Source of the DNA: Tretioscincus oriximinensis
Lineage: Eukaryota; Chordata; Lepidosauria; Squamata; Gymnophthalmidae
DNA length: 64,000 nucleotides
Reading direction: 5' to 3'
NCBI GenBank assembly: GCA_022410635.1
Contig: JAJVDF010000448.1
Coordinates: forward strand, 796,960-860,959
A program made the position numbers and the translations under genes. Positions 22,010 to 33,958 of this stretch are shown here, piece after piece (position 1 is the first letter of the stretch; the number at the start of each line of letters is the position of its first letter). A model generated the notes under the pieces. That model was not told the DNA's origin. It saw only the letters and a program-made list of their open reading frames with translations, and searched no databases.

Positions 22010-22665
22010 GTATATACTCGAGTATAAGTCTAGTTTTCAGCACATTTTTAATGCTGAAAAAAGCCCCCCTCAACTTGTACTCAGATGCAATGCATGTCTT
22101 CTCCAATCTCTTTCCCTTCCCCCGGAGCTGCCTCAGTCTCCTACGTCCTCGCCCTTTCCCCCAACCACAGGTGGGACTACACTTCCCAGCATGCTCCAGT
22201 GTCTTCCCTCCTCAAGCTTGCGCAGTTATATGTGGGCTGCTGCTGCCTCCGTCAGGACCAATACCTGAGGTGGGTTTCAGTAGCGCCCCAGTGCACAGGC
22301 ACCAGAGGAGAGTGTGGTAGTGGCTGGGGCGGCAGAGGTCATATCTATCCAGCAAGGTGAGGCGATTTAGTACCTTTATGTCTGCCTGATCATCCCGGGC
22401 TTGGGGAGCAAGAAGCAGATGTCAAGGGACCTCCAGGAGCCTCCAGCATGTGGCCCTAAGGGGGTCTCCAGGAGGGCCCATGTGGGCCTCAGGGGGTGAC
22501 AGGCAGCTAGGATGGGCCCAGGGAAGGCATTGGGATCCTTTCCTTCCTTCGTCCCCTTCTGCTGCACTTCCCACCCTAGACTTATACTGGAGTCAATAGG
22601 TTTTTCCAGGTTTTTTTTTTTAATGTTAAAATTAGGTGCCTCAGCTTATATTCGGGTAGAATAAA
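22010..22665. mobile_element. DNA-transposon-like repeat with CGAGTATAAG ends
   Basis: Begins TATATACTCGAGTATAAG and ends with the related inverted sequence CAGCTTATATTCGGG. The interior is GC-rich with no transposase. A terminus is also present at 18744. The type is common in amniote genomes; the superfamily is not settled here. Confidence 0.55.
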
Positions 22666-24873
22666 ATCAAAGCCAAATATTTTTGATATTAAGACGATGG
22701 CTTCAGCCTATATGTCCATTACAGGCCTCTGGGCTTGCTAAGTGAGAAATACAAGCTCCGTGCCTAATTCCAATCAGCTCTGGTGTTCTCATTTGTTTCT
22801 GTTTTCTACAAAGCACCGATCTGCTTTACAGATTTATGAGATATGAACCATGAAACAGAAGCTACAACCAAATGTGCTTTTATCATTCGTTCCTGATGGA
22901 CAGAGCAGAAATAATTGTTCAAATGTTGAAATGACAGTTAGCTCATTCTCAACCAAGACACCTGTTAGGTTGTAATACAATCACAGAAATCTGATAGAAT
23001 CGAAGAAATTGTTAAAGATAGCAGCAGAGAACAATTGAAAATTTAGCTGACAAATTTTCCGATAAAATCAAAGATGGGGATAGAGAGTAGGTTTAAAGAG
23101 AGTAGAAGAAAATATGAAAGCAATTTATTTTCCAATCGTGTTTGTTGTTTTTTCTTGACAGAAGCTGTGCAGGGATAAAAACAGAACATTTTAAACTATT
23201 CACCAGATAGAGAAGTGTAGCTCATGATTTCCTGCACCCAGGAACAATTTGGGTAGAAAACTGTTGCTTGTGGATTTTCTTCGCTTGCAAAACTACCTTC
23301 TCACCCAAGCAGTAAATGTCTTTCTTTTTATAATGTGTTCCTATTTTCTAAAACAATGACACTTGGCTGCTATGAAACTTTCACCAGTTCAGATAGGTGG
23401 AAATTTGATAGAAGCTGGTAACCATGTTAATTTAGGAACGTCTGTCCCATCAATAGGGCAGGTAATAACATCAAAGATAAAACAGATAAACTGTTAAAAT
23501 ATAGTTGAAATATAACCTTACCTTCCCTCCAACCCTCTCTCCCTGAATTGCACCTCTGAGAGAGGAGGAGATACAAGAAAGAATACGAGTAATTAAAAAG
23601 TACTTAATGATCATCCTGCTATTTTCTCACTTTATAACATGGCAACTTTGTTTTAAGGTAGGAAAAGCATTTCATTTTTATACAGATAGTTCTCACTTTC
23701 CAAAGTTCCAATTTACGATTCTACTTTTACCCTGATCACGCATCTACTTTTAAACCTTCTTCAGTCCCAAATAGTTTGGGACAGATTAGCTCATATTAAT
23801 AAATGTTACCATTGCTTGTTCAATGGAATCCTAATAATTGCATCTTTTTACCTTATCTTTACAACCATTTTAATTTAGCAACATACTTTGGGACACTTCA
23901 ATTTGATCCAGTAGAGAAAAGTAGCTCTGTACTATAACTGCAGAAGCCTGCCCCTGAAATTTTCAGAAAAATTATGTTTTCTTTTAACCATATTGACTTG
24001 CTGACTCATAACATTTACGGGAACGTATAATTCCCAGATTGTTGTTTTCTCCCTAGGGATATTGTAAAGCAATTTCCCCTTACTTTTCCAGTTGGAATTT
24101 AATTTACCCCGAGCCCAATTTTCTTCCATCAGCACATTTTAGAAGCTTTCCATGTTGAAAACTTTCTTGGTTATTCGTCCTAGATACCTGTATGAGCAGG
24201 CTCCTTTTTATTGTCGATTTATTTTAGTTTGGTTGCTGCTGATGAGGCAACCAGTCAAGTCCTACTCTGTGTTAGTAGCCCTTAAAGCCTTGTAAAACCA
24301 AACCACTGGATCTTATTAAACTTTGGCAGGCAACGCAGCACTGGTTTGTGGTTTCCTGTACATGGAAAGCTTTTTCTGTTTCACCACTGCCCTTTACTTT
24401 CTTCTGCTGTATTCTTTAATATAGCTCCAGATAGAATTTCATCAAACTGAGATGGAATTAGTTTATTATTATAATTGTTTTCCTTGTATTCCCCAAACCA
24501 CAGAAAAACTCATATATATGTCTTCTTTGTGCGCATGAAACTATTATAATCTTACAACTTGAAAAGGGAAGGTGCTAATATAACGGAGAGTTAAAACATT
24601 GTAAACTTTGTATAGACAGACCTTTTCTCTTATTCTAGGGAGACAACTTACAGGTCTAATTTAGAATGGAATGCAGACAATAAAAAGTTTAAGATGATGA
24701 TTATATTAATGGGCTGCCTTTAAATTAGACTGAAGTGGTCATTTCACCCATTTCAAAGGGAGCTGTTCAAATCCTAACAATGCCTTAGGCTGCATAATAT
24801 AGTTTTGGGATTATTATACTGTGTTCCATCTTGAAACCTTTCAAAAGTATAGCAGAGGATATGCATTAAAATT
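22666..24873. other. LAPTM4B intron 5, 2.2 kb without recognised elements
   Basis: AT-rich sequence that looks single-copy. No exon, RNA gene or repeat was identified. Confidence 0.4.
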
Positions 24874-25052
24874 TAGGCTGGCCAGATGAGCCCTTTTGGG
24901 GGGGGGGGGTAGAAACCTGGTTTTGGTTTTTGCTGAGGAATTTTTTTTTCAAAAAATGGTTTTTTTAAAAAAANTTTTTCTTCAGGAAAAACCGTGAGGC
25001 ACCGCAAAACCGGGTTTTCACCCTGCCCGAAAGGGGCCATCTGGTCAGCCTA
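24874..25052. mobile_element. Palindromic hAT-type MITE, copy 3
   Basis: Family termini TAGGCTGGCCAGATGA and GGTCAGCCTA with mirrored halves. Flanks TTAAAATT and TTAAATAC agree only in the first five bases. One unresolved base in the A/T centre. Confidence 0.8.
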
Positions 25053-25093
25053 TTAAATACTAATTTTGAATGGAATGAGTAAAGGAAAATATA

Positions 25094-25176
25094 CTGCTCA
25101 AAACAATTAAGGGAACACCTTAACAAATCAGTGTAACATTAAGTATTCCCTTAATTGTTTTGAGCATTATATATTA
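25094..25176. repeat. Short inverted-repeat element (about 80 bp)
   Basis: ACTGCTCAAAACAATTAAGG and, at the other end, CCTTAATTGTTTTGAGCA are complementary arms of about 30 bp around a short centre. The ends resemble a widespread vertebrate DNA-transposon terminus. Confidence 0.65.
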
Positions 25177-25317
25177 CTGTGTAGTAGTAAAAGATGCTGT
25201 GTAGAGAGTTACATGAACAGATCAATATAATTGTAAAATGTTACATGAGAAAGATATCTTGGGCCCACAGGTGTTTCCAAAGTGGGACAATCAGGGCACC
25301 AACCGTTACAAGGCCTC

Positions 25318-25508
25318 CCACCTAGTTCCTACCTTATTTTTTAAAGGCTTCAGCAAGTCTTCCACAATTATATCCTGTCCGCACACGCCAACAAGCAGTA
25401 ATCAGTGATTATCTGGAACTGCTTGTGGTGTGCGCAGGCTGTAATCAGCGTGGAAGATTTGCCATACATTGCTGAGGCCTTTAAAACATAAGGTAAGAAG
25501 CCAGGCAG
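25318..25508. repeat. Imperfect foldback, about 190 bp
   Basis: CTACCTTATTTTTTAAAGGC pairs with GGCCTTTAAAACATAAGGTA, and GTCTTCCAC with GTGGAAGAT. AACAAGCAG pairs with CTGCTTGTGG nearer the centre. Confidence 0.6.
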
Positions 25509-25596
25509 GATGGGCCCCTTTTAGTTTTCTTCCCTGGGGCCAGGAACTTGGCTCCGCTACTGCTTGGCCCATTTCCACTAAGCCATATTTCAGGTT

Positions 25597-25655
25597 GTAT
25601 CCCAAAATAGGGATTTGCCATCCATATCCTGATGTAGACTGTAGCAGGACCCAGT
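25597..25655. repeat. Fragment of palindromic TATGGCAGG family
   Basis: TTGTATCCCAAAATAGGG then TTGCCATCCATATCCTG and TGTAGACTGTAGCAGG follow the order seen in copies at 52789 and 53441, diverged. Confidence 0.4.
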
Positions 25656-26525
25656 CTTAGTATATCTCATCTGAGAGGTTTGGATTCTTGATGTCTTACC
25701 CTGCTTTCTTCAGAAGAGTGAAGTCCATGAGTGTTTATGTCCCCTAGGCCTCTTCCATCAGAACAACAAAGTGAAGTACTCTAGAGCGCTGTTCTTAAAA
25801 ACTCACCCCCTTATTTTTGGCTAGGAAAGGTATGGACTGTAAAAATAGGTCAGTGACTCAATGCAGTGGTGTGTCAGCAGAGGAAAATATTTTTAAGGCA
25901 AATCTACAGAAAGAAAATGCTAGGGAAACTGATTTTCCTTTCGAAAGGCTGTATGTATGTGTCCAGACACTTGGTAAGCAATAGTGGTTTTTAGTGGCTC
26001 ATCTTTGCAAAGATTTGTTGGCGATCTTGCTAGTTAACTGTCTTTTGACTAGTATTACAAGAAGTCGATTGTCGTTTTTAAAATAGCAATGTGTTTAGTT
26101 GAATGCATTGCTAGCTTCAACTGTGTTTCTAAATCCTACTATCATAAATCTATTTTTGATGAACTGGAGACAAGTCTAGATTGCTGTAATTTCAAGCTTC
26201 TGCTACTTTTTCATTCTAGTGCACCAGATCATGTGAAGTCCTTTAGATGTTTCTAATTACAGTTACCTCTGTTGCTTCTGATGGCCTCCATCATCTAGGG
26301 AGGCTGTTTATATAGTTGTGCCCAAATTAGCTTGAGATGCAATGCTTGCATATTATTGGTATTTTTTAACCCTACAGATGGCAATATTCTTTTCTGTCCC
26401 ATCCCATCCCCCCTTCAACTTGCTGTGACTAAATGAGCCGAATCAATGGGATTGGACAACATCAGAGACAAGATTAAGGCACTCTGTTTACGTTTGAATA
26501 GGCTGTTTCTCAGTTTACCTTTGAA
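25656..26525. other. Intron 5 stretch, nothing recognised
   Basis: AT-rich intron without identified elements. Confidence 0.4.
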
Positions 26526-26724
26526 TAGGCTGACCAGATTACCCTTTGGGGGGGGGGTGTTGAAAACCCGTTTTTGTAGTGCCTCCCGTTTTTTTCTGAG
26601 GAAAAAAAATTACAAATTTGAAAAAAAAACCTTTTTTTGAAAAAGATTCCTCAGAAAAAACTGGGAGGCACCCCAAAACCGGGTTTTCAACCCCTCCCCC
26701 AAAAGGGGTCATCTAGTCAGTCTC
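26526..26724. mobile_element. Palindromic hAT-type MITE, copy 4, perfect TSD
   Basis: Both termini present. CCTTTGAA is duplicated exactly at 26518-26525 and 26725-26732. One of the clearest copies for the 8-bp hAT target-site rule. Confidence 0.9.
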
Positions 26725-27253
26725 CCTTTGAAGCATGTCAAGCCTGTCTATGGCTGCCTCTAGACAGTGAGAGGAAAATGTCTCTTGCAGTCTTTCCAAA
26801 TAACAGGGCTGTCACTGGCAATTCCTGGTCTCAATAGTTCACTGCATATATCAGGATATTTCAGTGGAGCAAAATACTCAAAGGTGCACAGTTGTCAGTT
26901 CCTGCACATGTGTGGTCATTGCTATGCCAAAAATTACAAGAGTAAATGTCCAGACAAATCAGCCCATTTCAATGTTCAGGAAAATCTCTGATAGGAATAG
27001 AAGGGTTTTCCATGGATATATATTTTGCCTCAGAAGTTACATCACAAAAGTTTCATGCCCACAAGATTTCCCGCTGGCTTCCCAGCACCGACCCAATCTC
27101 TTGCTACCAGTAAAAGTTTCTCTGCTGGACGGACTACAAATAATCCTTTTTTGCATGTGGTTACCATTTTTCAAGGTGCTACAGCACTCTTTGCTGTTAT
27201 TACTATAGTTGATGAATCCTACTTTTTATGTTAGATGGGGTGGGGAACAAAAT
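26725..27253. other. Intron 5 stretch, nothing recognised
   Basis: A 114-codon open frame (26864-27208, + strand) has no family resemblance and no splice support. Taken as chance. Confidence 0.35.
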
Positions 27254-27483
27254 CATTTATTTATTTTATTTATTTGTACTTATATCCCGCCCTATACCCA
27301 AAGGTCTCAGGGTGCTTTTGATGCTTTCTCCACAACAGACACCCTGTGACGTAGGTAGGGCTGAGAGAGTTCAAAGACACTGGCCCAAGGTCACCCAGCT
27401 GGTTTTCATGGAGGTGTGGGGAATCAAACCGGGAGACTACCAGATGCAAATCCAACACTCTAACCACTACACCAAACTGGCTC
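27254..27483 (-). repeat. Sauria-type tRNA SINE
   Basis: Tail complement, ATATCCCGCCCTATACCC, B-box complement GGAATCAAACCGGGAG and A-box complement. It ends about 95 bp before LAPTM4B exon 6. Confidence 0.85.
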
Positions 27484-27578
27484 CTTTAAAGCATCCTTCT
27501 GTGATGGAAGAACACATGGTGAAACAAGTCCACTAGATTTTCACTGTATCTTTTCTATACTTTTTTTTCCTCTTCTAG

Positions 27579-27674
27579 GCATACCTAATCAGCTGCGTAT
27601 GGAACTGTTATCGATACATTAATAACAGAAACAACTCAGATGTCCTGGTCTACATTACTACTAATGACACAGCG
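27579..27674 (+). CDS. LAPTM4B: LAPTM4B exon 6, start of cytosolic tail
   Basis: The exon is 96 nt (32 codons) in phase 0, between acceptor CTCTTCTAG and donor GTAAGA. It encodes [20 protein letters not shown] then [12 protein letters not shown], the juxtamembrane and start of the C-terminal cytosolic tail of LAPTM4B. The Cys-Val-Trp-Asn-Cys-Tyr-Arg-Tyr run is diagnostic of the LAPTM4 family. The intron before it is about 9.5 kb, the largest complete intron in the window, and holds two palindromic hAT copies, CR1 and SINE insertions and a long polypyrimidine tract. Confidence 0.94.
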
Positions 27675-30190
27675 GTAAGAATGTTAAAAATGAATGGGCC
27701 TTTGGTGGTCTGTTGTCAGGACCAAATATTTTTAAACATTATGTCCAGAATGTTGTTGTTAAGGAAAAAGGAGCAGGCAAGCAACTTCTGCCTATCCTTT
27801 ATGTCTAAAAACATAAATTGCCTCTCATGCCAATTATGGAAAAGCATTTTTACTAATAAAATGCAAAAGTTACTTCCTTCTCCACTCAGAGACTGGTTTT
27901 GTGAAGAAAATAATGTTTTCCTCCAGAGTAGACCTATCACAGATTATTTAGACTTTGGTGCTGTTACTGGGTACTACTAGGCCATGATTGATTTATGATT
28001 GAGTATATGCTCCTTCATGGACAGCTATATGTAGTGTTCTTGGTAGAGATGCAAATGAGGTTTCCAGAGGCAGGATAGAAATCAAAACAACAACCATTTG
28101 CTTTCTAGGTTGTCGGAATACCGTAATTTTCACATTGTAGATTATATGCATCTTCTGGATACTATTTTCTGTATAACCAACTAGTCTCCTGTATAAATTT
28201 TGTATGTGGGGAGAGGTAAGTAGTCTATGGCTTGTCATTGCTGGTCAAGGGGTGCTAAATTATTAATCTCCTGCTCAATTCAGAATATATTTATCATGGT
28301 CTTTTTTCACAGCAACCCACTTGATACAAACATAGCACTGCTTCTTAAGATGGACACTGCCCTTGTGCTAAAATGTGACTGTCTTGTTTATAAGACAATG
28401 TAGCAATTAACTCTGATTAATTAACTCTAGCAGTTACTGTACAGTAATTAACTGTAGCGTTCTGAGGGAAGAAGAGTGATGCTAGCTAGCTTGATGTAAA
28501 CCTTAATCAGTCCATTCAGTAGAAAACATCCCTAACACAAAGCCGTCCAGGTGTCTTGAACTAGGAGTCTGTACATTCAAGGCTGACAAGAATCCAAGCT
28601 AGCTGATGAGTATTCTGTTTACAGTATTATGGTTAGATAATTGGACTAGAACTTAAGTGATTCTGCATTTGTGTTCCCATTTGACCACAGAAGCCCACTG
28701 GGAAACCAAACTGAGTGAGAAGCTCATACTCCAGTTGACCTCATGGGAATTTAGTGAAGATGGTAGGAATGTGGTCATTGGAGAAAGGTAGAAGGTACTG
28801 TGATTAGGCAATGCTGTTAAGCCTTAATTTTACAGAAAGCTATAGAACTTCCAACCAATTTTGACATTTTTTCTTGACGTTCTACAAGTTCCCTCCATTT
28901 CTTAAATCGGTGTCTTAGCTCCTGCTTGAGTATGCACAGGGGCAACTGGTGGGTCACCCCTGTGTGAGAAATAGAAAGCAGACCAGTTCGACAGGGCTCC
29001 TCTTATTTTCTGTGAAGTGTAGGAAACCTGGAAAAAAGAATATATGAAAATAGAATGTGTGCAGTTTCAGTGTCATTAAGACCAAAATTTGTGGCTATCA
29101 CAATAGTGTCTTGGAAAACTTCAGAACAGTTTTCCCACAGATATATTCACACAAAAAATCCCATTTGCATAAAGAGATCTACAGGTTATTACTCAAAAGT
29201 TCTCTTCCTTTTCATTCCCAGATGGATCTTGATGTAGCATAACATATAATTTATTTGCTAAAGTGTATGTTGTTCTGTTTTCCTGAAAGAGAATAGAGAG
29301 GGGTTTTTTTTATATAATTGGGCGGCTTTAGACATGCCATTCGGTCAGCAAATGTGTGCTTAAAAATGTCTTGGCAGCACAAAAGACTCAAGGTCATAAA
29401 TTATCTCAGGGTAGTCCAGCTTCCAACTGTAATCATTCCAGGGTGGTTTCTAATAGAAATATTCATAGATAAACATTGAAGTTGCTTCCTGCTTAGACAA
29501 GGCAGGAGGGACTCTGGAATCCAATTCCTGACAGATGATAATCTATTAAGGAACAGTTAAACTAATGGAAGATGGACTGAGAGGCCCTCCAAACTATGTT
29601 CTGTTTTGTATGAAGGACAGGAAATGTTTATATTACACACACAAGCTTTAAGGACACTGCCAATGTATACTGCAATCAGCTCTTCTTGGAGGCAATCCAT
29701 ATACAAGAACATCCTCCACTCTACCACACAGCACATGCAACAGATATTCTGCAAATAGGTTGGGCAACAGAGGTATCCTGCTAGATTTCAAGTTTCTGTA
29801 GAGATTTTAGTATGTAATGTGCTCGGTGATATGAATATAGATAATAGGGACCTGTATTTATGTACTAGCCAGAGGGTGAAGAGATAAAAGCAAACGGACT
29901 GAAGACTTGTGGGTTGAATACATGATCGAGTTCCTTCAATTTTATTTTTTACGAGAAAAAAAAGACTGTGGAGGATGGGCATCCTAATCAGAAAGTCGTG
30001 GGCTGTTCAGTGGGCAAAATTTGTTTCATACGCCTTATTTACAACAAATAATGTTTTGATAATCCAGTCTGTATTGTCACAGGTTTCACACAGAGGGAGG
30101 TGATATAATTTGAGTGGAATATTGGCTACTTTAATGTACCATCTGATGTATACATGGGGGATGGGAAGAGATCTTTGTTGCATGTGTGTT
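27675..30190. other. LAPTM4B intron 6, 2.5 kb without recognised elements
   Basis: AT-rich intron. Open frames present are short and unsupported. Confidence 0.4.
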
Positions 30191-30194
30191 TTTT

Positions 30195-30600
30195 AAGAAC
30201 ATAAGAAGAGCCATACTGGATCAGGCCACAGCCCATCAAGTCCAGTGTTCTGTGTCACACAGAGGCCCACCAGATGCACCTGGGCAGTCCAAACAGAGGA
30301 AAGCAAAATATGCTCCTGTTCATGACTCCCTGCAAATGGTATTTCAGGAGTCCTGCCTGTTTCTCCATCCCAGAGGCAACATTCAGGCATCCATCCTAGT
30401 ATCCATTTATATCCTTGGTGTCCATAAACCTGTCTAATCCTGTCTTAAAACTATCCAAGCTGTTAGCTACCACTACCTCTTCAGGAAGTAAATTCCACAG
30501 GCCGATGACCCTCTGGGTGAAAAAGTACTTTCCTTTGTGTGTTCTCACTTTTCTACTTTTGTTTCCTTTGTCTATTCTCACTTTTCTACTTTTGTTTCTT
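30195..30600 (-). mobile_element. CR1 LINE 3' end
   Basis: Tail complement AAGAACATAAGAAGAGCC, 3' UTR and the coding end on the minus strand (FFTQRVIGLWNLLPEEVVVA). A small duplication of TTCTCACTTTTCTACTTTTG follows. Confidence 0.8.
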
Positions 30601-32589
30601 ATTTGTTGTTTATGTTTCAATAAAAAAAATTATATTAAAAAAGTCTTTTTTTATCAAGAGGATAAAGTAAAATAAAGAATGCAAAGCAAGGGCAACCACT
30701 CTGCTTTCCTTCTTCTTCCTTCCTGTCACACCAGCACCATCATGCAGATTTGCCCTGTTTCCAATAAGCTACATACCCCAATATTTGGAGAAGCAGAATA
30801 TACTCTTGTGCCTTTTGGAATTATTCTTTTTGGGTACCATTAAGCCATGACCAACTCATGATTAACCAACGAACATCTCTGTGCAGATTTCCTGGCAAGC
30901 ATAAAGACGTGGTTTGCCATTTCCTGTTCATGGGGAGGGAGTGGGGTTAGGGTTAAGGTTGGAAGACATTTATTACTTGGCCTTGATACCAGTGTGAGCA
31001 AGAAAGATTTGCTAAGTGCCTCCAGAGCTGGAATGACCACTGTAGCCCATAGAGAAGGTTTTGCCTTCTTCTGCTTAAGAGTTCCCAGGTACAATTGGTA
31101 GGCCACCGTTTGCAACAGAATGTTGGATCTCGGATCACATAGACGGGATGTTATCTCATAGATCAGTACGAGATACTTGTAGTGCTCCCAAGGCTGGGCT
31201 GCATGTTATTGTCTTCTTCCTCTGTCTTGTTTACTTTAAATATGCTGCGGCAGTTTTATCTCAGAACAGCTAATCTGTTCATGGCCTGGGTGGTCTTAAC
31301 ACACTTGTGTATCCTCAAATAAAGCAGAGATTCCACACAGGTGGTCAGGTTAATTCCTAATCCCTCCTCTTTCTCTAGCTAGTTTGTTTTTTTATAAGAA
31401 GTTTGCTTCTGCCTGTTATAATTCTTCACAGCTGTGTTGTTATTGAAGAATTGTCTCTTGAGTCCAAATAGTGATCTAGTCATCTTTAAAAGTACGATAT
31501 GTGGTATTAATTAAACCAGAGTCATGTTTGTTGAATGAGTCTGCTTTTAAATAAACCTGTGTCTGTCAAAGCCAGCATCTATTCCTAGAAGTGCTCAGTC
31601 TCCTAAAACATAGTCATGGAAATCAGGACTATTAGTGGCTGTCAGCCTTGAAGGCAGATTTTGGTGGTGTGACTCCAAAGTTCTTGAGTGATGCAGAGCA
31701 AGTACTGTGCTCATGCCCTGTTGGTGAGCATCCTTGGATAACTGGTTACCAGTAGGCCATTCCCAATGTTCATGTGCCCCTGAAGGCCACTTGTTGGGAG
31801 ACGGCCAGCAGAACACACTGTGGGTTCATGGCTTGCTGGTAGGTTTCCCTGTGCAGCTGATTGGGCACAATGAGGACAGATGCTGAATTAGATGAGCCCT
31901 GCATTCATCTAGGATTAAAACATTTAGATTTGGGAAATCGAGATTCCCCACCACCACTCCAACCCCCATGCCATTAATGAGTACCATGCCTCTAGTGCTG
32001 CTTCCGCTCCCTGTGGTGCCATTCGCGACCTAGTGACTGGCTGGTTGGCAGGAATCGAAGAGCAGAAAGCAGAAATACAGGTGACATGGTCTATGGAGCC
32101 AGGGTGGCAGCAGTCATGCCACTGAGGTGTGCAGACAGAGGCAAGTTTAAAAAAAAAACACAATTTTTGCACACTTACTAAAGCTACAAAACTCTTATTA
32201 TTTTTGTGGTGACTCTAAACTGATAACCTATATCCAATCCAGTTTGCTGTTTCCAAAGTTCTTCAGCTTATGAAGGCCATTGCTGGTAGACTGCCAACAG
32301 AATATGTTATATGCTCATGTGCAGATGTGCTGGTGACTGGGCTCTGTGAGGGCAGATTGATGCACTGGATGGCAGCCTATAATTAGCTTTGTAGAATTCC
32401 GAGATTCAATCAGCTACTTATGATGATGAATCTCTCCCAGTATAAGAAAGTTCCGGTTGAAAATAGAGTCTGTAGCCGTAGCTCTTCGACTTTAGAGGAT
32501 ATTTTTCCCCTTGACTGTTCCTTATATGCCACCATCAGGGAACATTACCTAGTGCTCCTTCTATTGAAATATCGAAGACTGAATGGTAG
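30601..32589. other. Intron 6 stretch; possible old CR1 scraps
   Basis: 31010-31130 has GAGAAGGTTTTGCCTTCTTC and GAATGTTGGATCTCGG, reminiscent of an ancient CR1 3' region. No exon was seen. Confidence 0.35.
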
Positions 32590-33580
32590 AACAAAGTTCA
32601 TAAGTTACTAAAAAGGATGGGCAAACCAGACCTTGGTCTCCTTTTGGATGACAAATTATCCCTGCACCTCTTCATCAGGGTTATGGTGAAAGCTTGTAAT
32701 TTCATCTATTTGATGTGTTCAAGATTCAAAAGTTTTTATCAGCTGAGACTGAGCAGGTCCTGAGCAGATTAAGTCTCTGAAGGTATTGTAACAGCTTACT
32801 AGCATGTTTGATACAATGTGCTGTCCTTCCTCTGACCCTAGTTCAGAACAATGCTGTTTGGGTAGTGTTAAATCTTTCAAAATGTGTGTATGTATCGGTC
32901 CATCATAGGTCTACTATGTTCGCACCAGGGCTTACTTTGAATGGTTAATACTGGCATTTGCGATTGGGGTCATCTCGTCATGTGGCAGCCTACTTGGTTG
33001 GATATGCCCTCCTAGGACTTTGCACCCCACTTCACAAAGACTACTGGTAGTCCCTTCACAGTGGTGTCATGGCTGTGGGCCTTCCAGGATCTAGTCCCGC
33101 AGCTGTAGAACAGTCTTCAGTCTGTTATAGCTCAGTTGCTAAGGAAATGGTCTCCCACCTGGGAGATGGGGTTTTGAAGCACTGTGTCGGACGTGGGGAG
33201 GGGTGAGCACCTTCCACTAGCCTGTAGCTCTAGCCAACCCAGCTATTCGAAAGCATGAATGGCAAGAAATTGCAACTGACTGCAAGTAGATACATGGGAA
33301 CCACCACAGCCTGATGGGGAAGATAGAATGTCAGCCTTCGGGCAAAATTACCTTTTTAAGCTGCTTTGAGTCCCTTTGAAAGGTGAGAAAAGCGGGTATA
33401 AGAACCCTCTTCTTCCTCTTCTTCCACAGGAATTGAGACTTGAAGAGGATATTGTCCATTTTGGGAGAAGGCTAAAAACTTCTCTTTTTGATTCATTAGA
33501 GTGAATCTGCTAGGTGGAGTTGGGGACTGTATATATTCTTTTGTAAGGCACATTGGGGAAAAGGTCATTAAATGAGAGGA
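32590..33580 (+). mobile_element. Old L2-like LINE fragment, split by SINE
   Basis: Degenerate frames suggest LGLLLDDKLSLHLFIRVMV and, further on, a region like the L2 end (TGTGGGCCTTCCAGGATC). A tail-like CATTAAATGAGAGGATGAATG ends it at 33580. The SINE at 33124-33427 interrupts it. Frames are broken. Confidence 0.4.
33124..33427 (+). repeat. tRNA-derived SINE (CTT-tail family)
   Basis: Full-length with A-box-like TAGCTCAGTTGCTAAGG, TGGGAGATGGGGTTTTGAAG, the CTAGCCAACCCAGC middle and a short CTTCTTCC tail. Confidence 0.85.
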
Positions 33581-33761
33581 TGAATGTAAAAAAAAATTAA
33601 CATCATTAAAATTAACTGCTTGTTCAAGTTTTGAGGGCAGCAAAAATTTTACTAGCTTTTGAGATAAACATAGTTATCTCAAAAGCTAGTAAAAATTTTG
33701 CTGCCCTCAAAACTTGAACAAGCAGTTAATTTTAATGATGTTATTTTTTTTTTTACATTCA
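33581..33761. repeat. Long near-perfect palindrome upstream of LAPTM4B exon 7
   Basis: The arms (33581-33667 and 33674-33761) are complementary with a 6-base loop, one A/T mismatch in the AAAAATTTT segment and a small length difference in the outer poly-A/T. Unlike the hAT foldbacks, the arms are complex sequence (for example TGAGGGCAGC). It looks like a recent inverted duplication of the end of the neighbouring LINE fragment. Confidence 0.9.
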
Positions 33762-33883
33762 ATATACTTATTTTACATTTTGTAGAGCTATGGTCAACTG
33801 ACTAATCATTATCTAAACAGCTACATGACGTGGGCTTCAACTTTGACATTTTCAAAACTCATCCGTCTTTTCTCTCTCTCCAG

Positions 33884-33958
33884 GTTCTGCTTCCACCGTA
33901 TGACGATCCTGCAAACGCCGCTACTAAGGAGCCTCCGCCGCCTTATGTGTCAGCCTGA
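33884..33958 (+). CDS. LAPTM4B: LAPTM4B exon 7, PY-motif tail and stop
   Basis: The last coding exon has 24 codons plus TGA (33956-33958), after acceptor TTTCTCTCTCTCCAG. It encodes VLLPPYDDPANAATKEPPPP then YVSA. Two PY motifs are visible, LPPY and PPPY; in LAPTM4 proteins these bind WW domains of Nedd4-family ubiquitin ligases and direct lysosomal sorting. The six exons total 579 nt (192 codons plus stop) in one continuous frame, which argues for a functional gene and not a relic. A 181-bp palindrome ends 123 bp before this exon (see separate entry). Confidence 0.94.
   Translation, partial: VLLPPYDDPANAATKEPPPPYVSA

Noticed and set aside
22085..22360. Open frames of about 90 codons
   Set aside because: They lie inside a DNA-transposon-like repeat and have no recognisable protein features.
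8384..33958. LAPTM4A or LAPTM5 instead of LAPTM4B
   Set aside because: The FEFMDDA loop, WIIPFFCYQIFDFALN, and the tail with LPPYDD and PPPPYVSA fit LAPTM4B best, and the adjacent matrilin-2-like exon agrees with LAPTM4B synteny.
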